Assembly: GCA_942493375.1 (NCBI GenBank)
Contig: OW818698.1
Span: 1,984,001 to 2,048,000 of the forward strand
DNA length: 64,000 bases
Reading direction: 5' to 3'
Source: G942493375 sp942493375
Lineage (GTDB): Bacteria; Armatimonadota; UBA5829
Part shown: positions 24,841-34,140 of the stretch, one piece after another
How the letters are laid out: the number at the start of each line of letters is the position of its first letter
Position numbering within the stretch: position 1 is the first letter of the stretch
Notes under the pieces: model-generated
Databases searched by the model: none
Seen by the model: only the letters and a program-made list of their open reading frames with translations
What the model was told of the DNA's origin: nothing
Program-made: the position numbers and the translations under genes

Positions 24841-25722
24841 CTACGCACCGCAACATTTCTTGTATTTCTTCCCGCTCCCGCACGGACAAGGCTCATTGCG
24901 TCCCACTTTGGGTTGAGTCCGAGCTTCCACAGGTTTGCCAAACTGCTCAATTGCTGAGACCTTTGTCGATTTCGGAGCTGGTTGAAAGCAGGGCCATTCG
25001 GACATTTCAGCAGCAGTATCATCAATAAGCTTACAATTAGGTTCGTTTACTAATAGCTCAAGCGTCTTTTCCCTGCTTTGTGCCAGACTACGTTTTACAT
25101 CCTTCCGAGTTACGAGCTCTGTTTCCACAACCTTATCAGCAAATGCCCTCTCAATCTCCTCTGCTGCTTCAAGAGCATATATGTCGCAGCAGTGGCAGAC
25201 CAGACTCCCCCAGATAAAGCCGTGCTCCCGTTCAAGCTTCCCTTGGAACAGGCTCAGGAAGTACTCCATTATCTCTTCGCGGGTCTTCATTCCCCGGGCA
25301 ACCAATATAACTAAAGCATCGAGTCCGGCGCTCCGCACATACTCGGTCACATTTGGATTCTCGATCATCCCGCAGATCAGGCTTATATCGCCACCGCAGA
25401 CACACGCCAGCATCTTCCCCAGGTCTTCTGTAATGACATCACCCAGCGCCTCATCCACATACATCGCTTCCCCGGAGACCAGGTCTATCATTGGCTGATA
25501 GGCCTGCTGCTCCCTGAATTGCGCCAGCAAAAACATGGCAAAGATATGCCCCATGTAATCGTCCTGCTCTGCAATCTCCGCAATGCTGCCACTTGCCGCA
25601 TTCAGGACTCGCAGCAATTCAGGAATAACCGCCTCCCGATTCGCAACCGCTTCCTCCACAGCTTGTTTAGGAAAAGCTTCTCCAGGATATGCTATCGCTT
25701 CAATTATTTCAGTTGTAGTCAT
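24841..25722 (-). CDS. DUF1186 protein with C-terminal SEC-C zinc motif
   Basis: This protein is about 293 residues. The N-terminal ~230 residues are helical and fit DUF1186: ITEDLGKMLACVCGGDISLICGMIEN, then GFIWGSLVCHCCDIYALEAAEEI. The C-terminus is a SEC-C zinc-binding motif, GRNEPCPCGSGKKYKKCCG, as in SecA's tail. The motif binds zinc and may allow binding to SecB-like or other partners. The function of DUF1186 is unknown. I chose the ATG at 25722, where GGA lies 6 bases upstream; a TTG five codons earlier is less likely. It is a single minus-strand gene, convergent with dinB. Confidence 0.9.
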   Translation of the reverse strand: MTTTEIIEAIAYPGEAFPKQAVEEAVANREAVIPELLRVLNAASGSIAEIAEQDDYMGHIFAMFLLAQFREQQAYQPMIDLVSGEAMYVDEALGDVITEDLGKMLACVCGGDISLICGMIENPNVTEYVRSAGLDALVILVARGMKTREEIMEYFLSLFQGKLEREHGFIWGSLVCHCCDIYALEAAEEIERAFADKVVETELVTRKDVKRSLAQSREKTLELLVNEPNCKLIDDTAAEMSEWPCFQPAPKSTKVSAIEQFGKPVEARTQPKVGRNEPCPCGSGKKYKKCCGA

Positions 25723-25800
25723 TATATTTCCGTCCAATCACTATATTCATCAATACGGATTTTTCATGATCCGATACATTATCTCATACTATACAAACAA

Positions 25801-28614
25801 TTATACTAATTCGTAATGCACCGTCACCGATTTCACCCTCGGTGTATTGCACCCGTTTATCGCCCCAAGCGCCAACCGATATTGAACAAACTTTCCAGTC
25901 AGCACAATACCAGCAGATTCTGTCGGCTCACTAAACCAGGTATCTACACCGTCCGATCCCTGCCAGGCTGCATCCTGCAACTCCTGAATTGATTCCCCAC
26001 AGCGCACCTGGGCTTTGACCCACGTTTTAATCTGTATGTCCGCTTCCCAGCTTATACCGGTAACTTTCACTCCGTCAGGAAGCTCATGAGACACCGAAAC
26101 ATAGAACTCCTCCGGTCCCCTGTCCATCGCATTGCCGGGGTCAACTGCCACCATACCGTGAGGACCTGCAGTCGGAAGCTTCGTAGTGTGGTGCTCACAG
26201 AACCCTTCAGGGCCGTTCCACCATACTTTTGATAGACCAGTATGCGAGCCGTAGGTTTTGTGGTGAGCTACTGCAATGTCCACATATCCATCCTCATTAA
26301 AATCAGCCGCAATACATCCGGATGCAGAATGGCAGAACAACCGGGTCCGATCCTCCACCGAATATTTACCGCCAGGTTTACCCCAGAATATATAGCTGTC
26401 CAGATCGCGGTCGTGTCCGGAGTTGTAACTGGTTGCAAAGATATCCAAAATGCCATCGTTGTTAAAGTCGGCAATAGTCAACGAGTTCGCACAGTGGCAG
26501 GCAAGCTGAGAACGGCGGTCTTCGCGGATACCTTCAGGCCCGTTCCAGTAAACATACACATACGAATCATACCGCCAGTTCTTGCTGGCAGCCATATGTC
26601 CGCCAAGAATCAAATCCAAATATCCATTGCCTGTAAGGTCAGCCACCTGAGCACAGATAGCTCCTTCAGCTGCAAGCCACGTGCAACGTTCCATGCTAAA
26701 GCCCTCAGGTCCACCCCAGAGTATCAGAGACTTCGGTCCATACACCTGGGACACAAACAGATCCAGCCAGCCATTATTATTGAGATCAGCCGCATACAGC
26801 CACCGGACTTCGCTATAATTGCTGTCATCCCCCGCAACAGACCAGTCCTTGCCACGGGTATTCATTGCATCCTTAACTTTCGGGTCCAGAATGATACGTT
26901 GTGGATTCTCTGTATCATAACCATCAGGTCCACCACGGAATATCAGTAGTTCAGGATTCGAAAACCCTCCGATGGCTATATCCAGATATCCCGAATGCCT
27001 GAAGTCCCCGATAGCCGACCCATGCGCCCGAAAAGTAGGCAGAGCCGTGCTGCGGTCCTTATCAAAACCATCAGGACTATTCCAATAAATCACAGTCCCA
27101 GGATCAAGCCAGGGGGCATTCTCAGAACAGTTGCTAATCAACACATCCGCCAGGCCATCGTCGTTTAGGTCCGCAAACGCCCCATCCGGCGCTGCCCAAC
27201 TCGGTATTTCGATCCTGCGCTCCGGTGAATATCCATCAGGCCCACCCAGATAGATATACGCATTCACATCCCCCCGCATCCCACCGGTAACATGGTTAAT
27301 CAATAGAAGCTGAGGTTTGGAGTCAGAGCTTGTTCGAGCAATTAATGCACCGCCTGCATCGTGGCTGAGGAATCGTGTTGGCTCCGGATCGATCCCCGAT
27401 TCCATCCCCTTAAATACCAACGATTCAGTCGTATTCATGATATGATCGCGTCCCTGGCAAACAACCAGATCAGAAAACCGACGGTCACGGAGCGCACCGA
27501 TCTGCATATCCCTGGCATTTCGGGTATCAATAGCCGTCCTGCGATTCTCATCGAACCCGTCTGCCGATCCCCAATATATCCAGCTGGACTCAGTGTAGAC
27601 ATCGGTAGACACAATCTTTGATTGAGGCACATCCCGCCAGACGGTGCAAATCGCAACCGCAATTTCATCGAATCCGTCACCGTTGATGTCCCCTGCAGCA
27701 GCTGACACAGCTCCATCGCAGTCAAGAACAATCGGTTCGCCAAGGGTCCGATCAGCATTCACAGGATAGAAAAACGCCTGAGCACCTTCCGGACGGAACA
27801 CATGTGGTTTACCATTGATATTGAGAATCTTCGTCCGCCAGCCTTCATTGTAGGTAATCCATCCAGGGGTTGAACCAGGAGCGCCATCAGAAGCCTTGTC
27901 TATCTCTCCAACTTCAGTAAAGTTTTCGGGGTCAATGCCATCCACCCCACCCCACAGGATTCGAGGCTTTTGGTCTCGCACCCGCACATAAAGCTCCGCG
28001 CACCCGTCACCATTCAGGTCACCTGCACAGATATGCGTAATATCCAGATCAAAATCCTTGTGCTCTCTTGGTATGAATCCGTGAGATGGAGTCTGGTAAA
28101 AAATCCGCAGCGAACTACCGGTAATAAACGCAAGGTCCTGCAGCCCATCCCCATTGAAATCCCCAATAGCTACCCCACGTCCGTCTGGCACCGGCAGCTC
28201 TATCTTATAACGTTCCGTCAACCCCTCTTCGCTGCCATAGTAGACAAATGCTGTCACATCGCTGTGGGTGCCGTTGCACTGATTGGCCAACACCAGGTCA
28301 TCATATCCATCGCCATTCAAGTCACCGACCGCCCCCGCATAAGCCCCAAGTGTCGTCAGCTCCGTTATCTTAGCTTCTCCCAGTGGATCACTGACAACAT
28401 ACACCGGTGGACGCTCATTCATATCCTGGCTGTTGACGAAAAACAGGTCCACATAACCGTCTCCAGTTGCGTCAAACCTGTGAATCCGCTGCAGCACTCC
28501 ACCGCGTGACACATATATATTGTGCCCACCATTCCCAAACTGCCCCTTGATAAACTCGTCAAACCCAACCTGCGTCCAACACCCTTTGCGCGAATCGATA
28601 TTAATATCAGACAT
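25801..28614 (-). CDS. Large FG-GAP/VCBS repeat protein without signal peptide
   Basis: This 937-residue protein is built almost entirely of about 11 repeats, each with a calcium-binding-type loop: GDLNGDGYDD, GDFNGDGLQD, GDLNGDGCAE, GDINGDGFDE, ADLNDDGLAD, GDFRHSGYLD, ADLNNNGWLD, ADLTGNGYLD, ADFNNDGILD, ADFNEDGYVD. This is a multi-bladed FG-GAP propeller series with many WGG/YWNGPEG strands between. The ~90 C-terminal residues (VKVTGISWEADIQIKTWVKAQVR..) look like a short beta domain. Unusually, the start (MSDINIDSRKGCW) has no signal peptide, so it would be cytoplasmic or exported by a non-Sec route. GGAG lies 11-12 bases before the ATG. Ligand unknown. Confidence 0.85.
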   Translation of the reverse strand: MSDINIDSRKGCWTQVGFDEFIKGQFGNGGHNIYVSRGGVLQRIHRFDATGDGYVDLFFVNSQDMNERPPVYVVSDPLGEAKITELTTLGAYAGAVGDLNGDGYDDLVLANQCNGTHSDVTAFVYYGSEEGLTERYKIELPVPDGRGVAIGDFNGDGLQDLAFITGSSLRIFYQTPSHGFIPREHKDFDLDITHICAGDLNGDGCAELYVRVRDQKPRILWGGVDGIDPENFTEVGEIDKASDGAPGSTPGWITYNEGWRTKILNINGKPHVFRPEGAQAFFYPVNADRTLGEPIVLDCDGAVSAAAGDINGDGFDEIAVAICTVWRDVPQSKIVSTDVYTESSWIYWGSADGFDENRRTAIDTRNARDMQIGALRDRRFSDLVVCQGRDHIMNTTESLVFKGMESGIDPEPTRFLSHDAGGALIARTSSDSKPQLLLINHVTGGMRGDVNAYIYLGGPDGYSPERRIEIPSWAAPDGAFADLNDDGLADVLISNCSENAPWLDPGTVIYWNSPDGFDKDRSTALPTFRAHGSAIGDFRHSGYLDIAIGGFSNPELLIFRGGPDGYDTENPQRIILDPKVKDAMNTRGKDWSVAGDDSNYSEVRWLYAADLNNNGWLDLFVSQVYGPKSLILWGGPEGFSMERCTWLAAEGAICAQVADLTGNGYLDLILGGHMAASKNWRYDSYVYVYWNGPEGIREDRRSQLACHCANSLTIADFNNDGILDIFATSYNSGHDRDLDSYIFWGKPGGKYSVEDRTRLFCHSASGCIAADFNEDGYVDIAVAHHKTYGSHTGLSKVWWNGPEGFCEHHTTKLPTAGPHGMVAVDPGNAMDRGPEEFYVSVSHELPDGVKVTGISWEADIQIKTWVKAQVRCGESIQELQDAAWQGSDGVDTWFSEPTESAGIVLTGKFVQYRLALGAINGCNTPRVKSVTVHYELV

Positions 28615-28732
28615 AATTGCAATGCTCCAATATAAAAATGATCATGGAAGTATGATAACAGAACCCCCATGCACCGTCAAAAAGCCTGCGCAATGGGACA
28701 TATAGTAGGACTCAGATCATCAGGACGGATAT

Positions 28733-28903
28733 GTCGTCCTGCGTGACATGTCATCCTGACGGAAGATGTCATTCTAACGGAATTTGTCATCCTGACGGAC
28801 ATGTCATCCTGGAACGCAGTGAAGGATCTCAAGGGTTGAGATCCTTCACTGCGTTCCAGGATGACAAATTCCGACAGGATGATATGTCCGTTCAGGATGA
28901 CAC
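28733..28903. repeat. GTCATCCTGA array with perfect 31 bp palindrome
   Basis: Units GTCGTCC/GTCATCC start at 28733, 28750, 28768, 28786 and 28803 (steps 17, 18, 18, 17). The last unit is the left arm of a perfect palindrome: 28802-28832 pairs base for base with 28836-28866 around a 3-base GGG loop. On the far side (28867-28903) the units recur in inverted orientation as ACAGGATGA and TTCAGGATGACACG, making the whole a large mirror-like structure. It fills the 357 bp gap 28615-28971 with no gene. Confidence 0.9.
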
Positions 28904-28971
28904 GTTTGACTGGACACTTCCATTCTCGTGTGCTATCCTTTCCTCGTCAAGTTATACTCATGGAGAAAGTT

Positions 28972-30255
28972 GTGAATACTATCAAAAACGATGCACTAAA
29001 CAGATTACTCACCCGGCCATGCTTGCAGTTGGCCGTTGATACTGAATCCCTTGATGAAGGCCTTTCACTGGTCGAAAAGGTATACCCGAACTTCGATATC
29101 GTAGAAGTTGGCACTCCGCTTATAATAGCCGAAGGTGTCCAGGCTGTTAAAGCCATCAAGACCCGCTGGCCTGACAAGCTCTGCCTGGCTGACGTTAAAA
29201 TCATGGACGCAGGACTCATGGAAGCTGACATAGCATTCAACGCCGGAGCCGATATCGTCACCGTGCTGGGCTGTTCAGATGATTCCACCGTATCAGGAGT
29301 CGTAGAGTCAGCCCGAAAGCACGGCAAAATCGTAATGGCAGACATGATTAACTGTGCCGATCTCACCGGTCGTGCGAAACAATTGGAAGCACTTGGAGTA
29401 AATATCCTCTGTGCGCACGCATCTGTAGACTCTGCAAACGATGCAGACAGCCTGTTCGTTGAAGTAACCAGCACCCGGATGGCTGTTGACTGCCCCCTTG
29501 CAATTGCCGGTGGAGTCAACCAGGAGACCCTGTTGGATGCAGTCATGGCAGGAGCAAGCATTGTTGTAGTAGGCAGCGCAATCAGCCGTGCAAACAGTCC
29601 TTCACAAACCGCTGCAGAAATAATGGGTGATCTGAGTGAAATGGGTGCAAATGCATTAGAAAGACCATGCCCCAATCCCGATATTCAGACTCCAACTGCA
29701 AGTGACATCATGAGTATGGTAAGTCAAGAAATCAGCAAATGCACCAGCCTGATCGATCCTGCTTCGGTCACTGCAGTCTTGGATGAGATCGACAAAGCCC
29801 AGAGCATCTTCTGCGGGGCAGCCGGACGCAGCGGTATGGCAATCAAGGGTTTCGCAATGCGCCTGATGCACTCCGGACGCAGCGCCCACGTGCTCGGAGA
29901 CGTAACAACGCCATCGATATCCAGCGGTGATCTGCTTTTAGTCGGTTCAGGATCAGGTTCTACAGGCAGTCTGGTCAATGCAGCAAAGAAAGCTAAATCG
30001 ATAGGCGCCAGGATAGCCCTGATCACAATCGACCCGGACTCTACAATAGGTGAGATGGCAGATGTAGTAGTAAAAATCCCAGCTCCATCCCCAAAAGCCA
30101 AAACCGCAACAGGAGCAGTCGAGTCAAACCAGCCAATGGGTTCCCTCTTCGAACAGTCAATGAACATCCTGCTGGATTCATTGGTAGTAATGCTAATGCA
30201 CCGCCACAACCTGACCTCCGAATCAATGTTCAAAAGACACGCAAATCTGGAATAG
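28972..30255 (+). CDS. Fused 3-hexulose-6-phosphate synthase / 6-phospho-3-hexuloisomerase
   Basis: This protein is about 427 residues. Residues 10-225 are the synthase (HPS): LQLAVDTESLDEGL, IVEVGTPLIIAEG, ADVKIMDAGLMEADIAFNAGAD, then GGVNQETLLDAVMAGASIVVVGSAI. Residues 245-427 are the SIS-domain isomerase (PHI): CGAAGRSGMAIKGFAMRLMHSG, then GDVTTPSISSGDLLLVGSGSGST. The enzyme interconverts ribulose-5-phosphate plus formaldehyde and fructose-6-phosphate (RuMP route), which runs toward formaldehyde capture or in reverse to make pentose. The start is GTG at 28972, with GGAGA 5 bases before it; a reading frame extending upstream is repeat sequence. The gene stands alone, without other C1 genes nearby. 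Confidence 0.93.
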   Translation: MNTIKNDALNRLLTRPCLQLAVDTESLDEGLSLVEKVYPNFDIVEVGTPLIIAEGVQAVKAIKTRWPDKLCLADVKIMDAGLMEADIAFNAGADIVTVLGCSDDSTVSGVVESARKHGKIVMADMINCADLTGRAKQLEALGVNILCAHASVDSANDADSLFVEVTSTRMAVDCPLAIAGGVNQETLLDAVMAGASIVVVGSAISRANSPSQTAAEIMGDLSEMGANALERPCPNPDIQTPTASDIMSMVSQEISKCTSLIDPASVTAVLDEIDKAQSIFCGAAGRSGMAIKGFAMRLMHSGRSAHVLGDVTTPSISSGDLLLVGSGSGSTGSLVNAAKKAKSIGARIALITIDPDSTIGEMADVVVKIPAPSPKAKTATGAVESNQPMGSLFEQSMNILLDSLVVMLMHRHNLTSESMFKRHANLE

Positions 30256-30319
30256 GAATTTGTATACCGAGGAGCGAACCTTTATCATCCTGAGGAACGA
30301 AGGATGACAAATATCGCAC

Positions 30320-30360
30320 TTCTTGCTGGAGCACGATTTGAAATCGTTCTCCAGCAAGAA
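30320..30360. terminator. Hairpin between convergent HPS-PHI and SMC genes
   Basis: A stem of about 20 bp, TTCTTGCTGGAG.ACGATTT against AAATCGT.CTCCAGCAAGAA, with one mismatch. It sits between the ends of two convergent genes. No T-run, so the termination role is inferred. Confidence 0.55.
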
Positions 30361-30371
30361 CGGGGGCATAT

Positions 30372-33300
30372 TTATGAGGTATAAGCCGGTTCCTGACGTT
30401 CAGCCGATTCTCCGGTCAATCTTACCGAAATCAACTTACTGATCCCAGGCTCCTGCATAGTAACTCCATACAGGTAGTCAGCAGCTTCCATTGTAGACCT
30501 GTTGTGGGTAATGACAATAAACTGGGAGCGCTCTGAGAACTGCTTCAACACTTCAGCGAATCTCTCCACATTGCTCTCATCCAAAGGAGCGTCCACTTCG
30601 TCCATAACCACAAACGGACTCGGTTTAGCCAGCAGCAGCGCAAACACAAACGCTGTAGCCGTCAAAGCCCTCTCCCCTCCGGATAACAGAGACATATCCT
30701 GAAGTTTCTTTCCAGGTGGTTGTATAGCTATCTCAATACCGGTATCCAGCAGATTGTTGGGAAGAGTAAGTGAAAGCTCAGTCTTACCACCATTGAACAG
30801 CTGCTTGAACATCAAGTCAAAGTTAGCTGCAACAGCTGCGTAGGTGTTCATAAATAGATCCCTGGTATTGATATCTATCTCTGATATTGCAGCCTGGATT
30901 TGACTCTCTGCCTGTTCCAGGTCAGCCCTTTGAGCAGACAGGAACTCCCATCTCTCGCTGACTCTTTCATACTCCTGAACTGCTCCGGTATTGACCTGCC
31001 CCATATCCCGCATCTCACGCCTGATCCGGGCAACTTCCGAAGCAACCCCGCGCTCAACTTCTATCTCATCAACCGGCCAAGCCAAAGCCCGCTCCGTATC
31101 TATCTCATATTCCGTCAGAAGTCTTTCCAGTATCTGGCTGGACTGGACATCCAACCTTGCCTGCTTGAGTTCAGCTTCGTGAGCAGATGAAGACGCCTCA
31201 GCTTTCTTTGTCATCAATTTGCGAATAGCAGAATCCACTTCTGCAGCGTGTTCAGCTTCCTGAGATCGTTCGACAGCCCTTTCATCAAGAGTCTTTTTTG
31301 CTGCAACCAATAGCTCAGATTGCCGCTTGTGCTCTTCTACTGTTAATGTCTCTTCAGAACTCAACCTCACAAACTCAGATTCAGACTGAGTCAGTTCTCT
31401 GCTCCGGGATTCCATCTCATCCTTTGCACGCTTCAGAGAATCATTGGTTTCACTAAGAGTGCTCTTGATAGATACGCTGCGTTCCGCTGCTGATGCCAGG
31501 TTTACATTGAGCTGCAGAACTCTCTCCCGAAGCTTGGAACGCTCTTCTTCCAAAACACTAATTCGCGCTTCAGCCTCAGTTACCGCCTTGTCTATATCAA
31601 GATTCGTTTCACCTGCAACCTGCAGTTCACTCTCAAGTTCAGATATACGTCCCTGCTCACGGCTTTGCAGTTTCTCAGCCTCAACACTCTCCATCTGCAG
31701 GGCTTGAATCTGCCTGCTTAGTCTGGTGATATCTCCTTCAGAGTGTTGGAGTCTGCGTTTACAGTCTGCCAGGCTGACACGGTCTTCATCAGCTGAAGCC
31801 TGGACTGACTTCAATTGCGCAGTTAATTCTACTATCTCTTCCTGCAGCTTAACAGATTCAGCCTGTGCATCAGCTGCGCGCTTCTTGAGGTCTTTGACTT
31901 CAACAGCCAGAGACTCCATCTCGCTCTTTCGCACCAGCAACCCCGGGCCTTTGCTCTTAACAGCACCGCCGGTAACCGCTCCGCTGGGCAGGATAATATC
32001 CCCCTCAAGCGTTACGATCCTGTTCCAACCAGAAAGGACTCTCGATATGTCCACAGCACAGTCGATATCCTCAACCACAACGCAGCGTCCCAACAGAGAC
32101 TCAATAGCCGGAGTATACCGCGAATCAAAGTCCAACAAGTCAGATGCAATTCCAAGAACGCCGTCAGATTTACTCATCCGGCCTTGTACTTGCCGGTTGT
32201 CTTGCCTGATATTATCCAGAGGCAGGAAGGTCGCCCTCCCCGCTCTCTCCTGCTTTAAATAAGAAATAGCAGACTTGGCCTGCTCAACTGTATCCGTAAT
32301 AATATCCTGCAGATTCGCTCCAAGAGCAATCTCAATTGCAGTCTCCAAGCCCTTAGGAACACCGATAACATCCGCAACAACTGCAAATTCGCCGTCTATC
32401 CTGCCGGACTTACGGGCATTCATAACGGATCTGACGCCCTCAAAGAACCCTTCGTGTGCCTGGGCCATTTCTGAAAGCGCTGCTAATCTGGAGGATCGTG
32501 AAGCAGTGTCTCTGGATATATCCGACTGCTGCCTGGCTACATCGGAAGCTTTCTTCTCGAAGTCCTTGCGGGATTCCGTCAGCTTGGCAGTGCTGTCAAT
32601 CGATTCCTGAATGCGCGCCTGCAGTGTAGCAATCCCCTGCTGAGCGGATTCCTGCTCTATCTCAACTTCAAGCTTCTGGTTGTTGAGAGTTTCAACCTGC
32701 GCAACAATCCGCTTGGATGACTCTTCAAACTGACCTGCGCGTTCTCGGGAGTTCTGCAGTGAAGTCCGTTTGGCTGCCAATTCTCTGGCCAGTTCCAGAT
32801 AGCTTGCTTTGCTATCCTGCACAAACTTCGTTTCCGTCTGCAGCTTCACAGTAGCCTCATTCATCTCTGCAACTGCAGCTGCAACCTCAGCCTGAGCCTC
32901 AGACTCCGCCTGAAGAACCCCTACACCTTCAGTCCTTGCAGACTCAATCCGTGTTTTCAGTTCATCAACTCTTTTAGCCAGAGTCTCAATCTCAATAGTC
33001 GCCCTGTCCCGAACCGAACTCGCTCCGCGCAGTTTTTCACGGATAAGAGCAACCCGACCATCAAGTTTCTGAACACCTACCCCTAAACTCTGCACAACCT
33101 GCCTGGCCTGGTCAACGCCCTCTTCCATCTGAGAAAGGACACCAACCCGAGAGACTCTGGTCTGTTCAAGCTCAGTAAGCTCAGTATCGCACTCCTCCAG
33201 CAGCCTGTCAGCTTCATCTTTTGCCTTTGAAGCAGAATCAAGTTGAATTTGGAACCGGTGCAGGTCACGAATAAGGAGCCCGACTTCAACTTCCTGGAGC

Positions 33301-33962
33301 TGTTTTTCAAGCTCAAGGTATCTCTTTGCCTGCTCAGCTTGTGTGGATATCGGTTCGAGCTGTTCTTCAAGCTCAGTCATAATATCCTTGACTCTGTGGA
33401 GGTTTGCTTCTGTCTTTTCCAGCTTGCGCAGGGCTTCCTGGCGGCGGTAGCGGTATTTCTTGACCCCGGCAGCCTCTTCGAGAAGCTCTCTGCGGTCTTC
33501 GGGTTTAGCTGAGAGGACAGCATCAATTTCACCCTGGGAGACCGTAGAGTAAGCTTCCCGGCCTATACCAGTATCGAGGAACAGCTCATAAATATCTTTG
33601 AGCCTGCATCTGGACTTATTGATAAAGAACTCCGACTCACCTGATCTGAACGCACGCCTGGTAACGGTTACTTCACCAAACGAGAGTGGCAGTGTGCCGC
33701 AGGTGTTGTCGAATGTAATGGAGACCTCAGCCAGTCCGAGAGCTTTGCGCTTCTGTGAACCGCTAAAAATAACGTCGGTAGTCTTCTGAGCACGGATATT
33801 GCGGACGTTCGATTCCCCCAGAACCCACATCAACGCATCGGTAATGTTGGTCTTCCCGCAGCCATTAGGCCCCACTATAACAGTCAAACCTTTGCTGAGC
33901 TCAACTTCCGTCTTTTCAGCAAAGGTTTTGAATCCAAAAATTTCTATCTTCTTAACAAACAT
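30372..33962 (-). CDS. smc: Chromosome segregation SMC ATPase
   Basis: This 1196-residue protein has full SMC architecture. The N-terminal ATPase half has Walker A GPNGCGKTN at residues 31-39, then long coiled coils. The hinge lies at about 515-670 (GEFAVVADVIGVPKG..ALGANLQDIITDTVEQ). A second coil follows, then the C-terminal half with signature LLSGGERALTATAFVFALLL at about 1090 and Walker B FVVMDEVDAPLDE at about 1120. The Walker A has C and T where B. subtilis SMC has S and S; the key Lys is kept. It acts in chromosome condensation with ScpAB. The ribosome binding site is weak (GGA, 5 bases). Monocistronic; convergent with the gene at 28972. Confidence 0.97.
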   Translation of the reverse strand: MFVKKIEIFGFKTFAEKTEVELSKGLTVIVGPNGCGKTNITDALMWVLGESNVRNIRAQKTTDVIFSGSQKRKALGLAEVSITFDNTCGTLPLSFGEVTVTRRAFRSGESEFFINKSRCRLKDIYELFLDTGIGREAYSTVSQGEIDAVLSAKPEDRRELLEEAAGVKKYRYRRQEALRKLEKTEANLHRVKDIMTELEEQLEPISTQAEQAKRYLELEKQLQEVEVGLLIRDLHRFQIQLDSASKAKDEADRLLEECDTELTELEQTRVSRVGVLSQMEEGVDQARQVVQSLGVGVQKLDGRVALIREKLRGASSVRDRATIEIETLAKRVDELKTRIESARTEGVGVLQAESEAQAEVAAAVAEMNEATVKLQTETKFVQDSKASYLELARELAAKRTSLQNSRERAGQFEESSKRIVAQVETLNNQKLEVEIEQESAQQGIATLQARIQESIDSTAKLTESRKDFEKKASDVARQQSDISRDTASRSSRLAALSEMAQAHEGFFEGVRSVMNARKSGRIDGEFAVVADVIGVPKGLETAIEIALGANLQDIITDTVEQAKSAISYLKQERAGRATFLPLDNIRQDNRQVQGRMSKSDGVLGIASDLLDFDSRYTPAIESLLGRCVVVEDIDCAVDISRVLSGWNRIVTLEGDIILPSGAVTGGAVKSKGPGLLVRKSEMESLAVEVKDLKKRAADAQAESVKLQEEIVELTAQLKSVQASADEDRVSLADCKRRLQHSEGDITRLSRQIQALQMESVEAEKLQSREQGRISELESELQVAGETNLDIDKAVTEAEARISVLEEERSKLRERVLQLNVNLASAAERSVSIKSTLSETNDSLKRAKDEMESRSRELTQSESEFVRLSSEETLTVEEHKRQSELLVAAKKTLDERAVERSQEAEHAAEVDSAIRKLMTKKAEASSSAHEAELKQARLDVQSSQILERLLTEYEIDTERALAWPVDEIEVERGVASEVARIRREMRDMGQVNTGAVQEYERVSERWEFLSAQRADLEQAESQIQAAISEIDINTRDLFMNTYAAVAANFDLMFKQLFNGGKTELSLTLPNNLLDTGIEIAIQPPGKKLQDMSLLSGGERALTATAFVFALLLAKPSPFVVMDEVDAPLDESNVERFAEVLKQFSERSQFIVITHNRSTMEAADYLYGVTMQEPGISKLISVRLTGESAERQEPAYTS

Positions 33963-34037
33963 GATAATCCATGTTAAAGCACAAACAAGCCTGAGTCAAC
34001 CAAAATATTTCGCGGGGGTGCAATATTGCGGGGAGTT

Positions 34038-34108
34038 TGTCATCCTGAGGAACGAAGGATCTGCTTTTTCCGAACAAAAAAGCAGATCCTTCGTTCCTCA
34101 GGATGACA
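34038..34108. repeat. Perfect 32 bp palindrome of the GTCATCCTGA family
   Basis: The arm 34038-34069 (TGTCATCCTGAGGAACGAAG then GATCTGCTTTTT) pairs perfectly over 32 bp with 34077-34108, with a 7-base loop. It lies between the SMC start (33962) and the end of the URO-D gene at 34141. The T-rich arm could terminate transcription in either direction. Confidence 0.9.
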
Positions 34109-34140
34109 ACTAGTGTGAGATTTGCAAGGTGGGTTCTAAT

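Noticed and set aside
26242..26949. 235-codon plus-strand frame opposite the FG-GAP gene
   Set aside because: Antisense shadow of the repeated FG-GAP loops.
28947..29675. 242-codon minus-strand frame opposite HPS-PHI
   Set aside because: Mirror frame of the enzyme's coding sequence with Ser/Thr/Ala-rich translation typical of antisense frames.
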